Shown piece by piece: positions 54,257 to 63,055 of a DNA stretch of 64,000 bases. A program made the position numbers and the translations under genes. This stretch comes from Bog-756 sp963710495. GTDB lineage: Bacteria > Actinomycetota > Acidimicrobiia > Acidimicrobiales > RAAP-2. The stretch spans positions 434,001 through 498,000 of the forward strand of contig CAVQAI010000011.1 of the NCBI GenBank assembly GCA_963710495.1, written 5' to 3'. The notes beneath the pieces were generated by a model. That model was given only the letters and a program-made list of their open reading frames with translations. It was not told the DNA's origin and did no database searches. Every line of letters starts with the position of its first letter. Position 1 is the stretch's first letter.

Positions 54257-54595
54257 ATGGACGATGCCGCTCTCCCGGAACGAGAGCCTGAGCTGCTGGC
54301 CCGGGTCGTGCTCGTCGGGCCGGATGGGAGCACGGTCGTCACTCGGCTGGTCGGCGGCCACCCCCGCGATCTCGCCGCGGTCGACGAGGTGGCCCGGATC
54401 GCTCTGGCCGCCCGCCGGGCACACGGCTGGGTTCGCCTCGAGGAGGTTCGCCCCGGCCTCCTCGAGCTGCTCGCGCTGACCGGCCTGCTCGAGCTGACCG
54501 GCCTGTTCGAGCAGGTGTACCCCGGCCGAACGGAGGGCTCGTCCGATGATTCTGGGACGAGCGAACCGTCGTACCTATCAACAGGAGGAGAGCCG
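54257..54595 (+). CDS. Small STAS-like protein, 3' end uncertain
   Basis: About 113 residues from ATG 54257. VARIALAARRAHGWVRLEEV and PGLLELLALTGLLEL match the later half of STAS/anti-anti-sigma-like domains, while the N-terminus (LLARVVLVGPDGSTVVTRL) is atypical. No stop occurs in frame before the VOC gene; the frame runs out of phase to 54892. I place the end just before the VOC start, on the assumption of a frame error. It could regulate a sigma factor, and an ECF sigma gene lies 520 bp downstream. Confidence 0.45.
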
Positions 54596-55016
54596 ATGCT
54601 GGACAGCGAAGCCCACCATCCAGATCAGCCAGATCCACACCGTCGGTGTCCCGGTGACCGACCAGGACCGCGCCCTTCGGTTCTACGTCGGGACGCTCGG
54701 TTTCCAGCCCCTTCGCGACGTACCGATCGGTCCCGGCAAACGCTGGATCGAGGTGGCCCCACCACAGGGGACGACCACCATCGCGTTGGTGGCCTCGGGC
54801 GACGGTGCTTCAGGCGGCGGTGCCTCAGGCGGCGGTGCCTCGGTCGGGGTCGAGACAGGGATCCGGCTCATCAGCACCGACGTCGCCGGTGACCATGCCG
54901 CGCTGGCCGCCGAGGGCGTGGACGTGGGGGATCTGCTGCGCTGGGAGGGTGTCCCGCCCATGTTCGCCTTCCGCGACCAGGACGCCAACCGCCTCGAACT
55001 CGTCGGGGAAGCCTGA
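54596..55016 (+). CDS. VOC/glyoxalase-family protein, frameshift near the start
   Basis: About 139 residues. ATG 54596 has AGGAGGAG six bases upstream but is out of phase with the domain; an indel near 54610-54620 would join MLDSEA to IQISQIHTVGVPVTDQDRAL. The VOC fold shows FYVGTLGFQPLRDVPIGPGK, ITGIRLISTD-like strands and MFAFRDQDANRLELV, with the family metal-binding Glu at the end. A Gly/Ala/Ser-rich insertion (DGASGGGASGGGAS) lies in the middle. Dioxygenase, isomerase or resistance functions all occur in the family. Confidence 0.78.
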
Positions 55017-55017
55017 C

Positions 55018-55095
55018 GTGGCCGGTACTGCGGTGGCTGGTGTCGCGGTGGCTGGTGTTGCGGTAGCTGGTACTGCGGTGGCCGGTGTTGCCGAG
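55018..55095 (+). repeat. 15-bp imperfect tandem repeats coding VAGVA/VAGTA
   Basis: Five units of the type GTGGCTGGTGTCGCG, in frame with the sigma gene. If translated they would give an Ala/Gly/Val-rich leader; the -10 at 55100 suggests they are upstream of the transcript. Confidence 0.75.
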
Positions 55096-55099
55096 CCAC

Positions 55100-55105
55100 T
55101 AACAT
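55100..55105 (+). promoter_or_regulatory. -10 element (TAACAT) for the ECF sigma factor gene
   Basis: TAACAT ends eight bases before GTG 55114. It supports a leaderless start there rather than at GTG 55018, 2 bp after the VOC stop. Confidence 0.55.
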
Positions 55106-55113
55106 CGCCGACG

Positions 55114-56085
55114 GTGACCGTCAGCACCGATCGCGTCAGGACCGAGGACCTCGAACAGTACCGGCGAGAGCTCACCGGGTACTGCTATCGGATGCTCGGG
55201 TCCGGGTTCGACGCCGAAGATGCCGTGCAGGAGACCATGCTCCGTGCCTGGCGCGCCGCCGACTCATTCGAGGGCCGTTCCTCGGTTCGAAGCTGGCTCT
55301 ATCGGATCGCGACGAATGTCTGCCTCGACCAGCTGCGCGGGGCCAAGCGCCGCGCTCGTCCCACCGAGCTCGGCCCGTCACAGCCTCCGGTGCCCTCCTC
55401 CCTGGAGCGGGTGCTCCCGGAGGGCGCCTGGATCTCGCCCATCGCCGACCAGCGGGTGCTGCCGGTCGAGGCCGACCCGGCCGAGGTGCAGGCGGCGCGG
55501 GACAGCGTGCGCCTCGCCTTCGTGGCCGCCCTGCAACACCTGCCCCCGCGCCAGCGTGCCGCGCTCGTTCTGTGCGAGGTGCTGCGCTGGCAGGTGGCCG
55601 AGGCGGCTGAGCTCTTGGACACGACGACGGCGGCGGTGAACAGCGCCCTGCAGCGGGCCCGGGCGACGTTGGCCTCTCTGGACATCGCCGAGCAGACGTC
55701 GGTTGTCGATGCCGACCAGGCGGACCTGCTGGCCCGCTACGTCGACGCCTTCGAGCGCTACGACGTCGAGTGCCTGGTGACGCTGCTGCACGACGACGCC
55801 ATCCAGACCATGCCGCCCTACGCCATGTGGCTGGAGGGATCGGCCGACATCGGTCGGTTCATGCTCGGCCCCGGACACGGCTGCCGCGGCTCGCGGCTGG
55901 TCCCCACCGCCGCCAACGGCCTCCCGGCGTTCGGCCACTACAAGCCGGACCCGGAGGGTGGGTATGAGCCGTGGGCGCTGGTCGTCCTCGAGATCTCCGG
56001 ATCGAAGGTCAAGGCCATCCACTCCTTCTTGGAGGCGGAACGGCTCTTTCCCACCTTCGGCCTGCCCCCACGCCTGCCGGCGTAG
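55114..56085 (+). CDS. ECF RNA polymerase sigma factor with C-terminal SnoaL-like domain
   Basis: 323 residues from GTG 55114. Region 2 has GYCYRMLGSGFDAEDAVQET and RSWLYRIATNVCLDQLRGAK. Region 4 has LQHLPPRQRAALVLCEVLRW and a helix-turn-helix AAELLDTTTAAVNSALQRAR. The C-terminal NTF2-like domain contains LLARYVDAFERYDVECLVTL and MPPYAMWLEGSADIGRFM. This is the SigJ/TIGR02960-like class, in which the SnoaL domain controls activity. No anti-sigma gene is adjacent. Confidence 0.9.
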   Translation: MTVSTDRVRTEDLEQYRRELTGYCYRMLGSGFDAEDAVQETMLRAWRAADSFEGRSSVRSWLYRIATNVCLDQLRGAKRRARPTELGPSQPPVPSSLERVLPEGAWISPIADQRVLPVEADPAEVQAARDSVRLAFVAALQHLPPRQRAALVLCEVLRWQVAEAAELLDTTTAAVNSALQRARATLASLDIAEQTSVVDADQADLLARYVDAFERYDVECLVTLLHDDAIQTMPPYAMWLEGSADIGRFMLGPGHGCRGSRLVPTAANGLPAFGHYKPDPEGGYEPWALVVLEISGSKVKAIHSFLEAERLFPTFGLPPRLPA

Positions 56086-56180
56086 CCGAAGGTAGGTTCG
56101 GGCCCGCGACGGCGAAGCACGCACCCTTCCGCTCGGTCAGATTGTTTGCCAGATGATGGACCAACGGTCACGCTTGTCCG

Positions 56181-57014
56181 ATGGGTGATCTCGGAGCCGA
56201 CACCGCAGTCCAGCCGAATGGCGAAGGACGCTTCACGGCCTGCCTGCAGCCGGATTGGGAGATATGGGGACCCATGGGCGGCTACGTGGCCGCATGCGCA
56301 CTTCGAGCTGTCGGAGTCGCGAGCGAGCACCCGAAACCGGCCACGTTCTCCTGCCACTACCTGGGGGTGGCGGACTTCGCTCCGGTGGACATCCGGGTCG
56401 AGAAGAGAAAGGGAGGTCGAACCGCCAGTTCGTACCGGGTGGAGCTCGAACAAGACGGGCGTCCGATTCTCGAAGGAATGGTCTGGACCGTCGCCAGCGA
56501 GGTCGAAGGTCTGGAACACGACGAGACGTCGGCACCGTCGGTTCCCGGGCCCGACGACGTCCCAAGCATCACGGAGCTGGTACCGCGAGAGCGAAGGCCC
56601 CCGTATCCGTTCTGGGACAACCTCGAATCGAAGCCGCTCGATTTCGAGCTCGATTGGCCACCGAGCGGTCCGCGCCCGGCACGGTGGCAGTCGTGGTTGC
56701 GGTTCGTGCCCGCCAGTTCCTTCTCCGACCCGTGGGTGGATGCCGCCCGTTCTGTGATCCTGGTCGACCTTCCGAGCTGGCCCTCGGCGCACCGCCCCCA
56801 CGCCTGGCGGAACCCGGCTTTCGTCGCCCCGACGCTCGATCTCAACGTCGCGTTCCATGCCCCGGCCGTGCAGCACGAGTGGCTCTTGTGCGACGGGCAG
56901 GCCCCGCTGTCGATGGGTGGGCTCTTCGGCTGGACAGCCCGGGTCTGGTCGGCCGGGGGCCAGCTCCACGCCTCCGGTGGAGGCCAATGTCTCTATCGAC
57001 GGCTGCCCTCCTGA
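56181..57014 (+). CDS. TesB-like thioesterase-family protein (double hot-dog)
   Basis: 277 residues. The N-terminal hot-dog has WEIWGPMGGYVAACALRAVG and FSCHYLGVADFAPVDIRVE, matching acyl-CoA thioesterase proteins of actinobacteria. The second half has NVAFHAPAVQHEWLLCDG and GLFGWTARVWSAGGQLHASG, the conserved C-terminal Gln/Ser strands of TesB-type proteins. It probably hydrolyses acyl-CoAs. ATG 56181 is the first in-frame ATG after the sigma gene. Confidence 0.85.
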   Translation: MGDLGADTAVQPNGEGRFTACLQPDWEIWGPMGGYVAACALRAVGVASEHPKPATFSCHYLGVADFAPVDIRVEKRKGGRTASSYRVELEQDGRPILEGMVWTVASEVEGLEHDETSAPSVPGPDDVPSITELVPRERRPPYPFWDNLESKPLDFELDWPPSGPRPARWQSWLRFVPASSFSDPWVDAARSVILVDLPSWPSAHRPHAWRNPAFVAPTLDLNVAFHAPAVQHEWLLCDGQAPLSMGGLFGWTARVWSAGGQLHASGGGQCLYRRLPS

Positions 57015-57147
57015 GCGCCCTCCGCCGGCCCGGTCATCGCTGGCAAACCCGTTGAGCCGCCGCGGCGCGCTGTGGGAGGGTGGATGCAGGGCCCACACAG
57101 GTTCTCGGCGCACGGCCGCGATCGGCGGGTCCGCGAGAGGAGATCCG

Positions 57148-57558
57148 ATGGCAAAGCGCGTGGCAGTTGCAACACTGGCCGGGGCGGTGATCGCCGCAGT
57201 GACGTTGCTCGGGATCGGCGGGACCAGCTCTGCCGCATCGAACACGGGTCTCACGCTTCGCAACGGGCCCAACGTCGTGGCCGGCCAACAGTGGACATTC
57301 GAGGTGGACAACGGTGGTGGGTGCGAGCTCTTCGACATCGGGGCCAAGCACCAGTGGACCGACATCCATTTCCCCGATGACTTCGGCACCTACACCGGTG
57401 GCGGCAAGACGCTCGGGCTGCAGTGGGGTGACAAGTCTCTTAGTTTCGAGGGGCACTTCTTCGCATCGGCCAACGAGTTCGTCGGTCTCACGAACGGGAA
57501 CGATGTCGCTCAGCTCGTCCAGGGCGATGTCTCGACGTGGGACGGAGTGCCCTGCTGA
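57148..57558 (+). CDS. Small secreted hypothetical protein
   Basis: 136 residues from ATG 57148 with GAGGAG four to nine bases upstream. A signal peptide (VAVATLAGAVIAAVTLLG, cleaved near SSAAS) precedes a beta-rich domain with two Cys (GGGCELFD and GVPC at the end) and several Trp. I recognise no family. It ends convergently with the pentapeptide gene. Confidence 0.65.
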   Translation: MAKRVAVATLAGAVIAAVTLLGIGGTSSAASNTGLTLRNGPNVVAGQQWTFEVDNGGGCELFDIGAKHQWTDIHFPDDFGTYTGGGKTLGLQWGDKSLSFEGHFFASANEFVGLTNGNDVAQLVQGDVSTWDGVPC

Positions 57559-57727
57559 AGCACCAACCGGCGCCCTAGCTGCGCTACCCTCGGGGCGCTC
57601 TGTTTGATCGGGGACCGGGGTCGCCGACCAGCCAATTCGTCGACCGACCGATCGCTGGTCACGGTCTATCGAGCGGGTCAGCCTCGGCCGAGCAGCCTGA
57701 GGTCGTCCCATCCTGGTCCCGATCGGG

Positions 57728-58645
57728 TCAGGTCATGACAAGGAAGCCACCGACGAGGGCCCACCCGGGCGGCAGCGAGGCTGGCGTTCCGGTGATGCCG
57801 CCGGATACGACGCCAACGAGGTTGGCACCCGAAAGCATCGTTCCTTGCAGATTGGCATTCGTCAGGATGGCGTCAAAGAGATCGGCGCCGGTCATATTGG
57901 CATCGAGCAGGTCGGCGCCCGTCAGATTGGCGCCATAGAGATCGGCGTTGGTGAGATTGGCCGTCGGCCCGACCAGATAGCGGACCCTTGTCCCCACGAG
58001 GGACCAACCAGGCGGCAGTGAGGCCGGGGCACCCACGATGGCTCCTCCCGAGACAACATCGGTGAGCGTGGCACCGCCGAGGACCGTGCCTTGCAAGTTC
58101 GTGTGTTTCAGGGTGGCGCCCGTGAGATCGGCCCCGGTGAAAGTGGCACTTGTCAGGTTGGCCTTGAACAGATCGGCGCCCGTCAGATCGGCGCCCGTCA
58201 GATTGGCCCGCGTCAGATTGGCTTGGGGACCGACCAGGTAGCCGTCTCTGAGGATCCAACCCGACGGCAGTGAAGCCGGCGTTCCGGTGATGCCGCCGGA
58301 TACGACGTTGGTGAGGATCGCACCCGTGAGGTCCGCACTCCCAAGCGTGGCACCGGTGACGGTCGCCTTGTTGAGGTTGGCGTCGCCGAGGTCGGTGCCG
58401 GTGAAGTTGACGCCGGTCAAGGTGGCCTTCTGGAGGTTCGCGCCCTCCAGGTCGGCTCCGGCGAAGTCAGATCCGGCCAGTTGACAGCGTGAGTAGTCAG
58501 CACCGGCATGGGGTGGAGTGCTGCAGCGACTCGGCGTTCGGGCAGCCGCCGGACCGGCCAGAGCCAACGTGGCGAGCGCAAACAGCGGCACCACTCCGAG
58601 CAGTCGCCGCATCCCGGGCCGACCAGACCTGCGAAATGACAGCAT
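57728..58645 (-). CDS. Secreted pentapeptide-repeat protein
   Basis: 305 residues; AGGAGGGCGCC precedes the ATG. Signal peptide (LLGVVPLFALATLALAGPAAA), then three blocks of A(N/D)LxxA pentapeptides such as DLEGANLQKATLTGVNFTGT. The blocks are interrupted by near-identical segments with GITGTPASLPSGWILRDGYL. The pentapeptides form right-handed quadrilateral beta-helices. The repeating 65-residue insertions (PASLPPGWSLVG) are a distinctive variant. The role is unknown; secretion rules out the gyrase-protecting type. Confidence 0.88.
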   Translation of the reverse strand: MLSFRRSGRPGMRRLLGVVPLFALATLALAGPAAARTPSRCSTPPHAGADYSRCQLAGSDFAGADLEGANLQKATLTGVNFTGTDLGDANLNKATVTGATLGSADLTGAILTNVVSGGITGTPASLPSGWILRDGYLVGPQANLTRANLTGADLTGADLFKANLTSATFTGADLTGATLKHTNLQGTVLGGATLTDVVSGGAIVGAPASLPPGWSLVGTRVRYLVGPTANLTNADLYGANLTGADLLDANMTGADLFDAILTNANLQGTMLSGANLVGVVSGGITGTPASLPPGWALVGGFLVMT

Positions 58646-58751
58646 GGCGCCCTCCTGTTCCGATTGGGTGGAACCAGGGAACTCCTGGAGCTGATTTCTC
58701 GTTCCGGGCCGACGCTAGTACGCAGTCCGTAGGGAGTCCACCGGTTCCCAG

Positions 58752-58757
58752 TAACCT
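58752..58757 (+). promoter_or_regulatory. -10 element (TAACCT) for the membrane protein at 58765
   Basis: TAACCT ends seven bases before GTG 58765, matching the spacing of the other leaderless starts. ATG 58768 is the adjacent codon. Confidence 0.55.
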
Positions 58758-58764
58758 TCATCTC

Positions 58765-59265
58765 GTGATGGATCGGGCACCCTTGGCGGGAATGAATCGT
58801 GGACCCCTCGTAGGTGGAAGAGGTCGGGTGATGGATGGACACTTCAACCTTTCGACCCGGTCGTTGCTCTTCGTTGCGGCTCTCTGGAGCGCCCTTTTGC
58901 TCGTCGCTGCGGCCGTCGTCCGTGTCACCAACACAGTTCCTTCATTGACGAGCGGCCGGCCGATCACAACTCATAGGACATTGGTCGAGCAACACGGGCT
59001 CACCGTGCTCATTGCGGTTTCCGTACCGCTCGTGACCGTGGGTCTCGTTTCTGTTGTACTTTCCCGGCGGCACCACCTGAGCAAGCCGGGCACGGGCCCA
59101 CTCGCCTGGGGACTCGCCAGTCTGCTCACTGCCATCGGCCTCCTTGGCGCCCTGCCGGGCGGGGTCTTGGTCCCTCCCGTGGGATTCCTCCTCCTGCTTG
59201 CCTGTATGCAGACCAAGCGACTCCGGACCAACCCGTCCACGCACGCGAACGGTCAGCCTGCCTGA
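58765..59265 (+). CDS. Hypothetical membrane protein, four predicted helices
   Basis: 166 residues. Hydrophobic segments LLFVAALWSALLLVAAAVV, LTVLIAVSVPLVTVGLVSVV, PLAWGLASLLTAIGLLGAL and GVLVPPVGFLLLLACM, with basic loops between. No family is recognised. The GTG start is set by the -10 element at 58752-58757. It stands alone between the pentapeptide gene (divergent) and the monooxygenase-like gene (convergent). Confidence 0.65.
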   Translation: MMDRAPLAGMNRGPLVGGRGRVMDGHFNLSTRSLLFVAALWSALLLVAAAVVRVTNTVPSLTSGRPITTHRTLVEQHGLTVLIAVSVPLVTVGLVSVVLSRRHHLSKPGTGPLAWGLASLLTAIGLLGALPGGVLVPPVGFLLLLACMQTKRLRTNPSTHANGQPA

Positions 59266-59350
59266 AGGACGGCGCTACGCCACTTCGGCCTTCGGCAAGG
59301 GAGAACGGTCAGGTTCATCCTGGTTCCGACGTACCGGGAGACTTCCGGTT

Positions 59351-59659
59351 CTATCCGTGCGTGTTGTCGACGATCTCGGCCACTTCGAGATACTCGATGG
59401 TCGGCGCGACTCCGTACAGATCCGTCACGCGTTGGCGAAGGTCGTCGGTGAAGAAGCTCGCTGCGGCTTCCTGCGATTCCCAGACGTAGAAGTTCACCGC
59501 CTTTTGGCCCTTCTCGTCCAAGGTGAAGAACTTGAATCGCAGACCGGGCATGCTCTCGAACATTGCCCGGGCCTTGTTGGCGACCTCGACCACCCGGGAT
59601 CGTTCAAAGCCGCCGTCATAGGCGAATACGACGCTGACACCCGTCATGCCACCAGTCAT
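59351..59659 (-). CDS. Small antibiotic-biosynthesis-monooxygenase-like (ABM/YdhR) protein
   Basis: 102 residues from ATG 59659 with AAGGGGAGA upstream. The dimeric alpha-beta barrel pattern shows GVSVVFAYDGGFERSRVVEV, GLRFKFFTLDEKGQKAVNFY and VWESQEAAASFFTDDLRQRV. Family members are heme- or cofactor-free monooxygenases or stress proteins. It follows the FadD17-like gene by about 150 bp on the same strand and might share its transcript. Confidence 0.75.
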   Translation of the reverse strand: MTGGMTGVSVVFAYDGGFERSRVVEVANKARAMFESMPGLRFKFFTLDEKGQKAVNFYVWESQEAAASFFTDDLRQRVTDLYGVAPTIEYLEVAEIVDNTHG

Positions 59660-59808
59660 CCAATCTCCCCTTCCTCGAAGCGGGCTGCACTCTGCCGCCA
59701 GGATTCCACAGAGTTGGACATTTCGCACGATGTTCCGGCGGTGGGCTGTACATCAACGAACGGTGCCTCAGGTGAGACAACGCGGGTGGAAGGCCCGGCG
59801 TGCATTCT

Positions 59809-61484
59809 TCAGCGCTCGGCGACCGCTCGATCCAGTGCGTCGGCCTCGGCGGCCAGGAGTGGACGGTAGGTGGCGCCCGGTTCGGAGCGCCACCAGACGG
59901 GATCACGCGTGTTCCAGCCCTCGGCCCGGAGCACCCGCTTCAGCACCTTGGTGGTGGCGGTGACCGGAAGCTCGTCCGCGATCCGGATGTACCGGGGCGA
60001 CCACTTGGTGCCCAGATCCGCCTGGGCGGCCAGGAAGGCATCGAAGGTTCCGGAGTCGAACGAGGTGCCCGGTCGCAACAGGAGGGTGGCCATCACCTGA
60101 TCCCCGACCACGGTGTCGGGCACGGCGTAGACCGAGGCCAGCACCACGTCGGGATGGCGTTGCAGGAGCTCCTCGACCGGGGCGGCGGCGAAGTTCTCGC
60201 CGTCCACCCGCAGCCAGTCGTAGTCGCGGCCCCCGAAGTAGAAGAAGTCGTTCTCGTCCCGGTAGGCCAGGTCGCCCGTCCAGTACCAGCCGTTGCGGAC
60301 CCGGGCCGCCTCGGCCTCGGCGTTGCGCCAATAGCCCTCGAAGCCGGTCGCCCCGGTCTGGGAGACCATCTCGCCGATGGCCTCGTCGGCATTGAGCAGC
60401 CGTCCGTCCTGGTCGAACACGGCCCGCGGGCACTCCTCCCCGGTCTCCGGATTGATGACGATGGTCCCCGGCAGGGCTCGTCCCAGCGCGCCACGGGGCG
60501 TATCCGGCGTGCGCTGCACGGTCGCCCCGCCCTCGGTGGATCCGTAGGCGTCCTGCACGGTGCAGCCGAACCGTTCGGCGAACCGGGCCACGTCGGCTTC
60601 GGCCGCCTCGTTGCCGAACGCGCGGCGCAGGGTGTTGTCGGCGTCATCGGGATGCTCGGGCGTGGCCAGGATGTAGGAGAGGGGCTTGCCCACGTAGTTG
60701 AAGTAGGTCACGCCGTAGTGCCGGACGTCGGGGAGGAACTGGGAGGCGCTGAATCGCTCGCGGAGCGCCGGCGGTCGCCCCGGCGGCCAGGGCCGGCGCC
60801 CATCCCGCCATCAGGGCGTTGGAGTGGAACAGGGGCATGGCCAGGTAGCAGACGTCGTCGGAGGTCAGTTCGAACATCTGTGCGACGATGCCGCCGATGC
60901 GCGCCAGGCGTCCCTGGCTGCAGAGGCACGCCTTGGGCGCGCCGGACGTCCCCGAGGTGAACAGGAGCAGGCCCAGGGTGTCCTCGGTGACCCGGTGTCC
61001 GCACGGGATCGGGGAGGGGGGAACCGGCCACCGAGGCAGCAGGTCCCGGTAGGGGGTCGTCCCCGCTGCCCCGTCCGGGGCGGGGTCGCCGGTCGGGGTC
61101 GTCGACCACCAGGATGCGGTCGGCGGGGAGAGCCGGACCGAGGTCGTGGCCTTCGACCAGCGGCCGGTACTCCGAGCTGGTGACCAGCAACTGGCACTCG
61201 GTGTGGGCCAGGTCGCGGGCCAGCTCGTCGCCCCGGTGGGTGGGGTTGCCCCCGACGAGGACGGCTCCGGCCAGAGCGGCCGCCCCCATCCAGAACACGT
61301 ACTCGGGGACGTTGTCGAGCAGGAGCGCCACATGGAACGGTCCCGGGGCCGGAGCGACGCCAGGGCAGCGGCCCGCTCGGCCTGTGCCCGCAGCACCTCG
61401 GCGTGGGTCCAAGCCCGGTCGGCGAAGCGAGACCGTCGCCACGTTGCCGGCTTGGCGTCGGATCAGCTCATCGATGGTATGCAT
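59809..61484 (-). CDS. FadD17-like acyl-CoA synthetase (AMP-binding), at least four frameshifts
   Basis: About 558 residues if repaired. N-terminus MHTIDELIRRQAGNVATVS; then VALLLDNVPEYVFWMGAAAL, LLLFTSGTSGAPKACLCSQG (AMP-binding P-loop), VTYFNYVGKPLSYILATPEH, DAYGSTEGGATV and WYWTGDLAYRDENDFFYFGG with DWLRVDGENFAAAPVEELL. The order matches FadD17-type ligases of actinobacterial sterol regulons. The frame changes near 61425, 61345, 61100 and 60770, with conserved sequence on both sides each time. It activates a fatty or steroid side-chain acid to its CoA ester. The upstream promoter region carries a KstR consensus site. Confidence 0.8.
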
Positions 61485-61639
61485 GGCTCCTCAGCTCGAT
61501 TGCTCCTCGGTCGAGAGCCCCGGTCGGCCCCGTCGGTGCCAGGGCCGGACCGCCGGGCCGGATGTGGGTCGAAGGCTTCCAAGGCCATCGGCCAAGAGTA
61601 CGCCGATCAGCACCTTTCCGGGCCTGCCAGGCACAATTC

Positions 61640-61677
61640 TGGAACACGTTGCAATTTAGCGGCGTAGCTGTTACCGT
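61640..61677 (+). promoter_or_regulatory. KstR consensus operator overlapping a sigma-70-type promoter
   Basis: TGGAACACGTTGCA (61640-61653) matches all eight fixed positions of the KstR consensus TNNAACNNGTTNNA. TTGCAA (61649-61654) and TACCGT (61672-61677) are 17 bp apart and read toward the LLM gene at 61716, so the operator covers the -35. It also lies upstream of the divergent FadD17-like gene. Confidence 0.7.
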
Positions 61678-61715
61678 GATCCCGCGCAAAGCGCCGACCG
61701 AGAGGAGCGCCCCGT

Positions 61716-62915
61716 ATGGAGTTCGGAGTTTTTCTCAACGGGTACGTGCCCGGCCCGGCCGCCCACGACCCCACATGCGAGCACGAGATGCTCCGGCGCG
61801 AGATCGGCGTACGTCATCGACGCCGACAAGTACAACTGGAAGTACGCCTGGCTGGGCGAGCACCACTAGCCTCACCGAGTACAGCCATATGTCGGCCCCC
61901 GAGGTGATCATGGGCTATCTGGCCCATGCCACCGAGCGGATCCACGTCGGGCACCGGCATCATGAACATCTCGCCCCGGGTCAACCATCCGGTGCGTTGC
62001 GCCGAGCGGGTCAGCCATGCTCGACCACATCTTCGAGGGACGGTTCGAGTGGGGGACCGGCCGGGGTGCGGGCAGCCACGAGATCGCCGCCTTCAACATC
62101 TTGGACAAGAATTCGACCAAGGCGGAGTGGAACGAGGTCATCCGCGAGATTCCTCGCATGTGGGAGGAGCGGGACTACATCTTCGAAGGGGAGAGCTTCA
62201 CCGTCCCCTTCCCCCACAACATCCTGCCCAAGCCGTACAAGCGGCCAGGGCCATCCGCCGATCTGGGTGGGGTGCGGCAATCCGGGGACCTTCACGCAGG
62301 CCGGCGAGCTGGGCATCGGGGCCATCGCCTTCAACTTCGAGCCGATCTACAACCTGCGGGGCCGGATCGAGGCCTACAAGGAGGGCATCGCCAACTGCAC
62401 CGAGCCGCTGGGCCAGTTCATGAACGACAACATGATGATGACGAACGCGGTCATCTGTCTCAGTGACCGGAAGAAGGCCCGCCAGGTCGCCCTGCGCCAC
62501 GGCCGCGGCTATCTCTACTCCATTGGTGTGCAACTACCACGACACCATTCCCCATCAGGAGGGTGTCCCGGTCTGGCCCGAGCGCCCGCACACCATCACC
62601 GACGAGAGCATGCTCGACCACCTCATCGAAGGGGGCTGGCTGCTCTGCGGCGAGCCCGACGAGGTCGCCGAGCAGGTGGCCCGCTACCAGACCGTCGGCT
62701 GCGACCAGTTGGTCTTCGGCCTGCCATCCGATTCCTTCATGGAGGACGAGGTCCACGAGATGCTCGAGGTCTTCGGGACCAAGGTCATCCCCCAGTTCGA
62801 CTCCGATCCTGTCCACTCGACCACCCGGTATCGCCAGACGGCGCAGCGCAAGTACAAGGAGCTCAACTTCCCCGTCCCCGACATCACCGTGGAGGAGCTC
62901 CGACCAACGCCTTGA
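61716..62915 (+). CDS. LLM-class flavin-dependent oxidoreductase, multiply frameshifted
   Basis: GAGAGGAG lies seven bases before ATG 61716. Reading across frames gives MEFGVFLNGYVPGPAAHDP, YVIDADKYNWKYAWLGEHH, LTEYSHMSAPEVIMGYLAHA, GRFEWGTGRGAGSHEIAAFN, PPIWVGCGNPGTFTQAGELG and SMLDHLIEGGWLLCGEPDEV. Together these make about 399 residues of a conserved LLM monooxygenase. At least six shifts occur between 61800 and 62530, each small and in a region of otherwise continuous homology. F420 or FMN use is likely. The KstR-like site upstream suggests a role in steroid catabolism. Confidence 0.8.
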
Positions 62916-63055
62916 TCCAGCTGGACGGGTCCCGCACCCTCTGAGCGATCGGACACGCTCGACCGCTCGGTCGAGCATCACAAGGTTCGTCTCGGCCGAG
63001 TCCGAGGGTGAACGTTGACACTCCCGGTCACCCTTGTCCGGCCAGAGAAACCCGG

